DNA of 12,180 bases from Pseudomonadota bacterium (GTDB lineage: Bacteria; Pseudomonadota; Alphaproteobacteria; Acetobacterales; Acetobacteraceae): positions 1-12,180 of the forward strand of contig JAKBCH010000051.1 in the NCBI GenBank assembly GCA_021808055.1. Direction: 5' to 3'. The notes under the pieces are model-generated. The model searched no databases and was not told the DNA's origin. It saw only the letters and a list, made by a program, of their open reading frames with translations. The position numbers and the translations under genes were made by a program. Shown in pieces: positions 6,426-12,180 of the stretch (within the stretch, counting starts at the first letter, position 1; each line of letters opens with the position of its first letter).

Positions 6426-6515
6426 CACCAGCATCGCCAGACCGTCTATGCCCTTTCTCATGTCGCTTCGCCCGCAGGCAAGGTAGACACAAACTCCCGA
6501 ACCCGGCGCGATCAT
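6426..6515 (-). pseudogene. IS66 TnpB (orfB), first 30 codons only
   Basis: The ATG at 6515 opens MIAPGSGVCVYLACGRSDMR and KGIDGLAMLV, the highly conserved N-terminus of the IS66 accessory protein TnpB (about 115 residues when complete). After codon 30 the homology stops and the sequence continues as the interior of tnpC in another frame, so a deletion removed most of tnpB and the beginning of tnpC. The role of TnpB is unclear even in intact elements, though it is needed for transposition in some. Confidence 0.8.
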
Positions 6516-6970
6516 GCGCTCTTCAACACAGCCAACACGCGCCCCAATGCCGCATGATCGACATCTGCGTCCACCCGCACGATCATGCCGTTCGGCAGCG
6601 TGATCGCGATCAGCTCTTTGTCCATCACCGCACCGCGGGGCTTTTGCCGACGCGATGGCGTACCAGTCTGGCCGGATATTGCCATAGACTCTCCCGGCGT
6701 CGCGAAAACCTCTACCCGAGCAACCGCCGCCTCAGCAAAATGCACAACTGGCGGCGATGGATCACCAAGCCTGCCTTCACGAAATTGCTGGCACCACACG
6801 CTCAATTACCCGCTTCCAATGCCATGTAGCCGGCAGATCGCAGAGGGCAACGCCCCAGGTACCAAACTGGCCAAAACAATCTCACGCTTCTCCTCAGCCC
6901 GCCAGCTGCGCCGCGCACCACGCGTGATAACCTCAACGCGCTGCTTCGGAACACTCGTATGAGCGCTCAT
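6512..6970 (-). pseudogene. IS66 TnpA (orfA), interrupted by one ochre codon
   Basis: The frame from the ATG at 6970 reads MSAHTSVPKQRVEVITRGAR, then WRAEEKREIVLASLVPGA and CRLHGIGSG, hits TAA at 6808-6806, and continues in the same frame as SVWCQQFREG to DHAALGRVLAVLKSA, stopping at 6512. This is the IS66 OrfA pattern (RVEVIT, WSxEEK, HGISxGQL). The stop stands where relatives have Gln in the HGISSGQL helix-turn-helix motif, so a single CAA to TAA change explains it. Length with the stop read through would be 152 residues, normal for the family. The stop codon overlaps the tnpB start as ATGA, the ordinary IS66 arrangement. Confidence 0.85.
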
Positions 6971-6975
6971 ACGAG
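6954..6975. repeat. Perfect 22-bp palindrome over the tnpA start
   Basis: CTCGTATGAGC and its exact reverse complement GCTCATACGAG are adjacent with no spacer. The minus-strand ATG of the degenerate tnpA (6970-6968) lies inside the right arm. It could fold to sequester the initiation codon in RNA or serve as a dimeric protein site, or it may be a by-product of the GAGCGCT/CATACGAG repetition in this stretch. No function can be assigned. Confidence 0.6.
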
Positions 6976-7039
6976 CGCTTCTTAAAATCTCAGCATCATC
7001 CATGACGCCAAAATCCAACATCCCAATAAAAATTCGAAG

Positions 7040-7062
7040 GAGGCCAGAGAAACAGCGCTTAC
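7040..7062 (-). repeat. Surviving IS66 terminal inverted repeat
   Basis: Read outward to inward on the minus strand from 7062, the sequence begins GTAAGCGCTGTTTCTCTGG. The first seven bases match the terminus typical of IS66 elements. It lies about 90 bases upstream of the tnpA start, the usual distance. Beyond it, 7063-7070 (AACCAAAA) would be the 8-base target duplication, but its partner is lost with the other end. Confidence 0.6.
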
Positions 7063-7314
7063 AACCAAAATTCATGCTGGCTGACGCGTTGGGTCGGCCA
7101 CTGAAGCTCATCATTACGCCATGCCAGGCGGGTGACATCAACCAAGCCCCCGCACTCTCGAAAGTAAGATTGTAGTCGCTGACAAAGCCAATGACAACAA
7201 TATTTTTTACGGAGTCATCGACAACACCGGGGTCAAATCCGTCATACCTTTCAAACAAGACGCGCAGGGTTGTCGTTCCACACGATGCCAAAATTCATAA
7301 GCATGAGCTGCTGT
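7063..7314 (+). pseudogene. IS5-family transposase, central/3' fragment with frameshifts
   Basis: Three plus-strand frames join into one recognisable IS5-type transposase segment. TTKIHAG starts right at the IS66 end (7061-7081). ADALGRPLKLIITPCQAGD and INQAPAL follow from 7080. ESKIVVADKANDNNIFYGVI and DNTGVKSVIPFKQDAQG run in another frame from about 7159, then PHDAKIHKH (from about 7278) and a stop at 7314. TTKIHAVVDALGRPL and VVADKAYD are hallmarks of the family; the latter holds the second catalytic aspartate (7181-7183). The N-terminal half is absent because the IS66 element abuts it, which suggests IS66 inserted into this IS5 copy. At least three frame changes show it is dead. Confidence 0.75.
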
Positions 7315-7335
7315 TCTGATGGGTAATTCGTAAAC

Positions 7336-8703
7336 CTAAGCTGTTAACCTAGCATCTGTTGTTACTGCCTGGGTATCAGCGAAGATATTGAATATCTTGG
7401 TTGACCGTCCGATGCCGTGATAAGCGAAACCAGCGCCTAAAAAGCTGGCTTGATCCAACATATTGCGTAGATCGACGATAACGCGCCCGGTCATTTTCTG
7501 TTTTAATTGTTCCGGCGTTAACCTTGCCAGTTCTGACCATTCGGTCGCGAATATCGCTACATGAGCGCCGGATAATGCATCAGCCGCGCTATCATGGAAT
7601 TTAACTGAAGACGCCAATTGAAAGCGTGCATGACCCATTCCTGCCGGGTCGAATACCTGCATTTGCGCCCCTTCATCCACGAGGCGCCGAACAATGCTGA
7701 TCGCCGGAGACTCACGAATATCATCAGTATTTGCCTTAAAGGTTAGCCCCAGCATGGCGATGCGCTTGCCGCGCACCACGCCACCGCAAGCGCCAATGAT
7801 GCGCGAGGCCATAGCAGCTTTACGTGCATCGTTTACTCCCGTTACGGCTTCAATCAAGCGCGACGGCGCGCCGGCATCCTGTGCGATACGCATTAAAGCC
7901 TGAGTATCCTTTGGAAAGCAGGAGCCGCCAAACCCCGGCCCTGCCTGTAGAAATTGCGTGCCGATCCGCTTATCCATACCTATACCTTGCGCCACCTCAG
8001 TAATGTCAGAACCGATTTTCTCACATATATCGGCCATCTCATTGATGAAGGAAATTTTCATCGCCAGAAATCCGTTTGCGGCGTATTTGATCAACTCGGC
8101 AGCCTCCAGCCCGGTGCGCAACAATGGTATACCGCGTTGCGTGAGAGGCGCGTACAAGGCTGCCAGCAAATCAGCGCTGTCTGGATCATTTGCACCGACG
8201 ATGATGCGGTCTGGATTCATAAAATCTGCGAGGGCGGCGCCTTCGCGTAAAAATTCAGGATTGGAGGCAACACGCACCGAAACCCCAGGGCATGTCTGTG
8301 CAAACATGTCCGCGATCCGCCGACCAGTACCAACCGGAACTGTAGATTTCGTGACAAAGAGTGTTGGATGCCGTAAATGCCTCGCAGTTTCCTCTACGGC
8401 TGAAAATACATGGCTGAGGTCGGCATGGCCATCGCCATGTTGAGCCGGTGTTCCAACGGCAAGACAGATGATATCGGCATCTTGAGCTACACTGATATGA
8501 GGCAGGAACCGCAGCCTCCCTGCGGCGGACATCTCGCCCACCAAATCCTCCAGGCCTGGTTCGTAGATCGGCATACGACCCTCGCACAACATGCCGTAGC
8601 GAGCCGGATTGCTTTCCACAATCGCGACATCTGCACCCAATGCCGCAAGGCAAGCCCCAGAAACCAGCCCGACATAGCCGCCACCGATTATGACAATGCG
8701 CAT
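7336..8703 (-). CDS. ugd: UDP-glucose 6-dehydrogenase
   Basis: This 455-residue cytoplasmic enzyme of the UDP-glucose/GDP-mannose dehydrogenase family most likely oxidises UDP-glucose to UDP-glucuronate with two NAD+. MRIVIIGGGYVGLVSGACLA is the N-terminal NAD-binding fold, CLAVGTP and TKSTVPVGT (118-126) bind cofactor and substrate, and SNPEFLREGAA (148-157) is typical. Lys206 and Asn210 sit in ELIKYAAN, the catalytic cysteine is Cys262 in GFGGSCFPKDT, and GLTFKANTDDIRESPA binds in the C-terminal domain. An upstream ATG would add 20 residues without family similarity. I chose the ATG at 8703, with GAGGGT about 9 bases upstream and the methionine directly before the Rossmann strand. It overlaps the end of the phosphatase gene by 16 bases and is the last gene of the operon. 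UDP-glucuronate would feed acidic glycan synthesis. A UDP-ManNAc or GDP-mannose substrate is less likely from the motifs but not excluded. Confidence 0.94.
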   Translation of the reverse strand: MRIVIIGGGYVGLVSGACLAALGADVAIVESNPARYGMLCEGRMPIYEPGLEDLVGEMSAAGRLRFLPHISVAQDADIICLAVGTPAQHGDGHADLSHVFSAVEETARHLRHPTLFVTKSTVPVGTGRRIADMFAQTCPGVSVRVASNPEFLREGAALADFMNPDRIIVGANDPDSADLLAALYAPLTQRGIPLLRTGLEAAELIKYAANGFLAMKISFINEMADICEKIGSDITEVAQGIGMDKRIGTQFLQAGPGFGGSCFPKDTQALMRIAQDAGAPSRLIEAVTGVNDARKAAMASRIIGACGGVVRGKRIAMLGLTFKANTDDIRESPAISIVRRLVDEGAQMQVFDPAGMGHARFQLASSVKFHDSAADALSGAHVAIFATEWSELARLTPEQLKQKMTGRVIVDLRNMLDQASFLGAGFAYHGIGRSTKIFNIFADTQAVTTDARLTA

Positions 8704-9314
8704 GACACGATACCCTCTTTCAGTTGGCGCTGGATCGTCTGGCCCGGGAGATCGTCGAGCCAAATCAAACCGCCGGTTGGAACATGAATTGTTTTAAAAA
8801 GATCTAAGGATTTTCCTAAAAGATCGAGCAAAGCCAGACGGATCCATGCAGAATGCGTCACCAGCAACACCGCGTCGGAGTCGGGCATCTTTTGCCAGCG
8901 TGCCAAGCATGTTTTTACCCTGTGCTGTGCCACCAGCAAAGATTCCCCATCCGGAAACGTGAAGTCAGCGGGAGCCGTTTTCCATGCCCTCAATTGCTCC
9001 GGCCAGGCCAACTTCAGCTCCGCCTGCGTCAGGCCCTCCCAGGCGCCGTAATCGAGTTCAAGAAGATCATCATCAATCTCCAGCCCAGATAAACCAAGAT
9101 GCCTGGCCAGACGCTCGGCCGTTTGGCGCGCCCGGCACAACGGACTGGTTACGATCCGGGCAATGTTTTGATCGTTAATACATTCGGTGAGGGCTTCGAC
9201 CTCTCGCAATCCTTGCGCACAAAGCGGCACATCTGCCCGGCCTTGGTAGCGCCCCTGCTGCGTCCAGTCGGTGGCGCCATGGCGAACCAGCCCGATGCGC
9301 GGCCCGGATTTCAA
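8688..9314 (-). CDS. Histidine phosphatase superfamily protein (phosphoglycerate-mutase-like)
   Basis: This 208-residue protein has all core residues of the branch-1 histidine phosphatases: LVRHGATDW with nucleophile His12 and Arg11, SPLCRARQTAE with Arg61, the acid/base region LLELDYGAWEG with Glu86, and LVTHSAWIRLAL with His154. These match phosphatases such as CobC/GpmB-like proteins rather than the true glycolytic mutase (about 230-250 residues). The start is a TTG at 9314 overlapping the stop of the upstream outer-membrane gene as TTGA, with GGTGA upstream; no ATG fits. Set between glycan export genes and ugd, it probably removes a phosphate from a sugar or lipid-linked intermediate; the substrate is unknown. 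An alpha-ribazole phosphatase role is possible by sequence but no cobalamin genes are near. Confidence 0.9.
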   Translation of the reverse strand: MKSGPRIGLVRHGATDWTQQGRYQGRADVPLCAQGLREVEALTECINDQNIARIVTSPLCRARQTAERLARHLGLSGLEIDDDLLELDYGAWEGLTQAELKLAWPEQLRAWKTAPADFTFPDGESLLVAQHRVKTCLARWQKMPDSDAVLLVTHSAWIRLALLDLLGKSLDLFKTIHVPTGGLIWLDDLPGQTIQRQLKEGIVSCALS

Positions 9315-10138
9315 TATTTCACCGCAATGCCAAACGTGAGGCGGTTACCAGCATGAATGCCCCGCCCCGCCACGTTGGCTTCGTAGATGAAATAGGGGCG
9401 GATGCGGTTGGTTAACCTGTATTCAACCCCCGCCCCAAGACGCAGTACGTTGTATATTTCGCCCGCGGCACCTGGCGGTAGCATATGCACGCTCTGCGGC
9501 GTATCCGCGAAGAATACCGAGCCGGTAATGGTCAGGCGCTGCGTCGCCCGCGCGGACAGGTTCAGCTCCGTACGCAGTTGGGTGGCGTTGCCGTCCATAA
9601 AGATGCGCGTGCCAGCCAGAAAGCTGGCGCTGAAGCGGTTATAATGCAGCCCTGCTTCAAAATCCGGCTCCAGCGCCCAGCGGCCGGTTCCCTGTGCGGG
9701 GGCGGGTTTGGTCTGCCCAGCGGGCGCTACCAGGTTCAGAGTCAACGCATCAGCAAAGCCGGGTCTCTGGATCAGCCCGTAGCCCAGGCCGATCTCCTCA
9801 TCCTGCAAACCGCTGCTGGTGGCGCTGCTGCCCTTGCCTGATGTCTGAATATGGCCCCAGCGTAAATCGTAATCCAATGCCAGCCCTTGGCCGAGACCCG
9901 CCGTACCGTCGAGGCGCAACTGCGTCGAGGATTGCTTTGTGGATGGAACGGCTGTGCTGCTGAAGCCGGAGCTGGGAAAACTGCTGTCGCCAGAGAACAG
10001 CCGCACCATGGGTTTTGCCGTGCCGTGGCCGGCGGCTGGAATCCAAGGGTCGGACCAGGCCGGAGCCGTACCCGCGGCGGTGACCATTGGCAAGGCCAAC
10101 AGAACACGGGTGATACGGGTTATTGGTTGGCTGCGCAT
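9311..10138 (-). CDS. Small outer-membrane beta-barrel protein, function unknown
   Basis: This 275-residue exported protein begins with a Sec signal (basic RSQPITRITR, hydrophobic VLLALPMVTAAG, likely cleavage near APAWS). The mature part alternates polar and hydrophobic residues in repeated strands (RLDGTAGLGQGLALDYDLRW, EAGLHYNRFSASFLAGTRIF, RLTITGSVFFAD, RPYFIYEANVAG) and ends in LTFGIAVKY, whose terminal aromatic is the Bam recognition signal. It resembles phenol-degradation/MetA-like transporter barrels in style, but I cannot name a family. An ATG at 10177 would add 13 residues (VHAARRARRLVA); I prefer 10138 for a normal signal peptide, with moderate certainty and no strong ribosome-binding site for either. 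It overlaps the ABC exporter gene by 19 bases. A role in letting the exported glycan or glycolipid reach the surface is inference. Confidence 0.82.
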   Translation of the reverse strand: MRSQPITRITRVLLALPMVTAAGTAPAWSDPWIPAAGHGTAKPMVRLFSGDSSFPSSGFSSTAVPSTKQSSTQLRLDGTAGLGQGLALDYDLRWGHIQTSGKGSSATSSGLQDEEIGLGYGLIQRPGFADALTLNLVAPAGQTKPAPAQGTGRWALEPDFEAGLHYNRFSASFLAGTRIFMDGNATQLRTELNLSARATQRLTITGSVFFADTPQSVHMLPPGAAGEIYNVLRLGAGVEYRLTNRIRPYFIYEANVAGRGIHAGNRLTFGIAVKY

Positions 10139-11931
10139 GGCAACCAGGCGTCTTGCGCGCCGCGCGGCATGGACCATAATTTTGCGTAAGCTCCCTGGAC
10201 GTTAAGAAGTTCGTGATGCGTACCGCGCTCAATGATCCGGCCTTGGTCGAGCAGCAGAATTTCGTCGGCCTGAACAATCGTGTTGAGCCGGTGGGCGATA
10301 ATGAGCACGGCGCGCTGCCGGTGGAGCCTGGCGATTGCGGTACCAAGCTGCCGTTCGGTGCCAACGTCGAGGCCGCTGGTCGGTTCGTCCAGAATGATGA
10401 CGGGTGCCTCGTTGAGCAATGCGCGCGCAATGGCCACGCATTGGCGTTGTCCGCCTGAAAGGCCGCCGCCGCGTTCGGTCAACATCGTATCAATTCCATC
10501 GGGCAAGCGGTCCAGTAAAGACTGTAGCCCGGCTTCGCGCGCCGCCATCAGTGCATCTTCCCGCCCGGCACCCACGCGGCCATAGGCGATGTTTTCCCAA
10601 ATCGTCGCCTGGAACAAGGCTGGTTCCTGCGGCACCAGCGCCACTTGCTGGCGGACATAGGCCAGCGGCAGCGCCCGGCTATCGACGCCATCAAAAAGCA
10701 CAACACCAGCTTGAGTGTCATAGAAGCGCGCCACCAGGCTGGCGATGGTGGTTTTGCCGGAGCCGGTGGCCCCAACTAACGCCACCAGGCGTCCAACGGT
10801 AAGATCGAAGGAAATGTTGCTGAGCACGCTCCGGCCCGGATGATAGCCAAACCCGACCTGTCGCAGGCTGATGCGTCGCACGGGATGTGCCGGGGCCATC
10901 GCGCCTGGCTGCTCGACCAATTGGCTGTTTTCGGCGAGACATTCGCCAATGCGCTCGATGGCGATGAGCGCGCGGCTGGAAACACGTCCGGTTTTGGCCA
11001 GCTGCCGCGCGGGCGTGGCGAAGCCGCGTAGATACGCCAGAAACACCAATAACTCGCCGGCTGAAAGCCGCCCATCCAGAACCCTCAAGGCCCCATACCA
11101 AGAAATCATTGCAGTGGCGGCGGTAATGGCCAACCCCATCGCCGCACCAAATTGCGCCTGCACGCGATTGGCACTTTGGCCGGCACGCAAGCTTTTCTCC
11201 GCCTGGGCCTGGAAACGCGCCTCTTCATGCGTCTCCCGATTGAACGCCTGCACAACTTGCACGCAAGCCAGAATTTCCTGTGCAATTCCGTTTAGCGTGC
11301 CGTCATGTTGGCGTGTCTGCCGCACCGCTTGGCGCAGCTTGCGGCTGAACAGGAAGGTGATGATCACCAACGGTGGGGCTGCTGCCAGAGTTAGCAGCGC
11401 ATAGCGCCAATCCAGCAGCAGCATCACCGCCGCCATGCCCAGCACGGTCACTGCATGAGGCAGAAGGTCGACACCCAATGAGGTGACGAAATCCTGTAAT
11501 TGCTTCACATCCTCGCTCATCCGCAAATTTAGGTCGCCGCTGCGGCAGTTGCGATGAAACGCCAGCGGCAAACGTTGCAGATGCGAGAATAATGCGAAAC
11601 GGATGGCAAACATCACCCGTTGCCCGGCATTCAGCAGCACCCGGTTGCCCGCATAGACCAGCAGCGCATCCATTCCACCCAGCGCCAGCATGGCCAGCGC
11701 CAACTCGTCCAGCAGCAGCACGCGATGGGTGTGAGGATCTGCCGCCAGCCCAGCCAGCCAGCGGGGCAATGCGTGCCTGAAGATCACATTGTCGATGATC
11801 GCCTTCATCGGCCAGGGCAAGGCCAGCAGTACAAGCGCGCGCAGGCTCATCACCACCGCACCAAGGCTCAGGGCCGGGGTCTCGGGCCGCAGATACGCCA
11901 GCAACCAGCGATGACGCCGGGTTTGGGTCAT
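10120..11931 (-). CDS. MsbA-like ABC exporter (fused membrane and ATPase domains)
   Basis: This 603-residue half-transporter would act as a homodimer. The membrane domain (about residues 10-330) has six predicted helices, including ALSLGAVVMSLRALVLLALP, LLPHAVTVLGMAAVMLLLDW and LAITAATAMISWYGALRVL. The ATPase domain has Walker A GATGSGKTT (387-395), Q-loop Gln435 in LVPQEP, signature LSGGQRQ (491-497), Walker B VIILDEPTS (511-519) and switch His546 in IIAHRLN. All catalytic residues are present. Relatives export lipid A, undecaprenyl-linked glycans, glucans or peptides. The peptidase C39 domain of bacteriocin exporters is absent. The ATG at 11931 overlaps the glycosyltransferase stop as ATGA, so a glycolipid or glycan cargo made by the neighbouring enzymes is the likeliest substrate. 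Confidence 0.94.
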   Translation of the reverse strand: MTQTRRHRWLLAYLRPETPALSLGAVVMSLRALVLLALPWPMKAIIDNVIFRHALPRWLAGLAADPHTHRVLLLDELALAMLALGGMDALLVYAGNRVLLNAGQRVMFAIRFALFSHLQRLPLAFHRNCRSGDLNLRMSEDVKQLQDFVTSLGVDLLPHAVTVLGMAAVMLLLDWRYALLTLAAAPPLVIITFLFSRKLRQAVRQTRQHDGTLNGIAQEILACVQVVQAFNRETHEEARFQAQAEKSLRAGQSANRVQAQFGAAMGLAITAATAMISWYGALRVLDGRLSAGELLVFLAYLRGFATPARQLAKTGRVSSRALIAIERIGECLAENSQLVEQPGAMAPAHPVRRISLRQVGFGYHPGRSVLSNISFDLTVGRLVALVGATGSGKTTIASLVARFYDTQAGVVLFDGVDSRALPLAYVRQQVALVPQEPALFQATIWENIAYGRVGAGREDALMAAREAGLQSLLDRLPDGIDTMLTERGGGLSGGQRQCVAIARALLNEAPVIILDEPTSGLDVGTERQLGTAIARLHRQRAVLIIAHRLNTIVQADEILLLDQGRIIERGTHHELLNVQGAYAKLWSMPRGAQDAWLPCAANQ

Positions 11932-12180
11932 GCGGCAGGCTGGCGCACGGATGAGGGAGGAGCGAGGTTTAGGCTATGGCGCACCACCTGCTGCCACCCC
12001 CATTGCTGGGCCTCATGTTGGGCTGCTGCGCCCATGGCGGCACGGGCTTGGCCATCCATCGCCAATTCCGCCAAACCGGCCGTGCAGGCCGCCAAATCGC
12101 CGGGTGGAAACAACAGCCCGTTACGCCGATGGGTAACCATCTGGCTGATAGCCCCTGTGTCCGGCGCCAGCACAGGCCGT
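11928..12180 (-). CDS. Glycosyltransferase, C-terminal end only (GT4-like)
   Basis: The last 83 codons of a gene entering from the right edge. RPVLAPDTGAISQMVTHRRN and GLLFPPGDLAACTAGLAELA match the C-terminal donor-binding domain of GT-B glycosyltransferases, where relatives have E-[IV]-x(n)-NGLLVPPGD-x-x-A-L-A. Here the usual glutamate after the glycine (GGxxE) is replaced by DTGAISQMV, so a divergent donor site is possible. A helical tail follows (ARAAMGAAAQHEAQQWGWQQ) with a tryptophan-rich end. The stop overlaps the ABC exporter start by 4 bases. The acceptor and sugar cannot be judged from this part. Confidence 0.85.
   Translation of the reverse strand, partial: RPVLAPDTGAISQMVTHRRNGLLFPPGDLAACTAGLAELAMDGQARAAMGAAAQHEAQQWGWQQVVRHSLNLAPPSSVRQPAA

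Larger units (their letters stand above)
5360..7062 (-). mobile_element. Degenerate IS66-family element, internally deleted, one end lost
   Basis: The minus strand carries remnants of tnpA, tnpB and tnpC in the order usual for IS66 elements, after an upstream region of about 90 bases. The right end, read on the minus strand from 7062, begins GTAAGCGCTGTTTC, matching the GTAAGCG start typical of IS66 terminal repeats. The other end is lost: tnpC breaks off near 5360 against an IS3 fragment. A deletion joins codon 30 of tnpB to the interior of tnpC. Intact IS66 elements are about 2.4-2.7 kb, so this relic of about 1.7 kb has lost roughly a third. Three in-frame stop codons confirm inactivity. 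Confidence 0.85.

Noticed and set aside
5506..6486. 326-codon plus-strand frame across the IS66 relic
   Set aside because: The minus strand carries recognisable TnpC with zinc finger and catalytic aspartates; the plus frame is its shadow.
5806..6808. Stop-codon recoding (selenocysteine or suppression) in the IS66 genes
   Set aside because: All three different stop codons occur in one truncated, end-deleted element, so decay is far simpler.
6971..7291. Upstream part of a 161-codon minus-strand frame
   Set aside because: Only the part from the ATG at 6970 matches IS66 TnpA. Further upstream it crosses the IS66 end and reads antisense through an IS5 fragment.
1..12180. CRISPR array, tRNA or rRNA
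   Set aside because: No regularly spaced repeats and no cloverleaf or rRNA-like segment was recognised on either strand.

Overview
The window looks like chromosomal DNA of an alphaproteobacterium. An Acetobacteraceae/Rhodospirillales relative is my best guess, from the protein style and gene sets only; no rRNA or tRNA is present to anchor it. It falls into three blocks.

(1) Positions 1-4612 form a divergent sulfide/persulfide-stress locus. A short intergenic region (2615-2675) carries a perfect 7-8-7 inverted repeat lying across two back-to-back sigma70-type promoters. Leftward run an ArsR-family regulator with the two cysteines spaced as in BigR/SqrR persulfide sensors, a single-domain rhodanese, an RND periplasmic adaptor and the N-terminal part of an RND efflux pump, tightly packed with an ATGA overlap between the last two. 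Rightward run a type I-like sulfide:quinone oxidoreductase, a zinc-ribbon thioredoxin 2 and a small DUF2892 membrane protein. The inferred logic is that the regulator senses persulfide and releases the operator. SQR then oxidises sulfide into the quinone pool, rhodanese and thioredoxin handle sulfane sulfur, and the pump exports an unknown substrate.

(2) Positions about 4613-7320 are an insertion-sequence graveyard between the convergent ends of blocks 1 and 3. In order it holds the 5' end of an IS1182/IS5-like transposase (frameshifted), a joined internal fragment of an IS3-type orfA/orfB (frameshifted by a 5-bp duplication), an internally deleted IS66-family element with three in-frame nonsense codons and one surviving end, and a frameshifted IS5-family transposase fragment abutting that IS66 end. 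None looks functional.

(3) Positions 7336-12180 are one leftward, overlapping gene cluster: glycosyltransferase (3' end only), MsbA-like ABC exporter, small outer-membrane beta-barrel protein, histidine-phosphatase-fold enzyme and UDP-glucose 6-dehydrogenase. It looks like a surface-glycan or glycolipid synthesis and export operon. Overlaps of 4-19 bases suggest translational coupling.

I see no CRISPR array, tRNA, rRNA or convincing rho-independent terminator. The least ordinary part is the link of an RND pump to a persulfide-sensor regulon, with a probable leaderless mRNA for the regulator.
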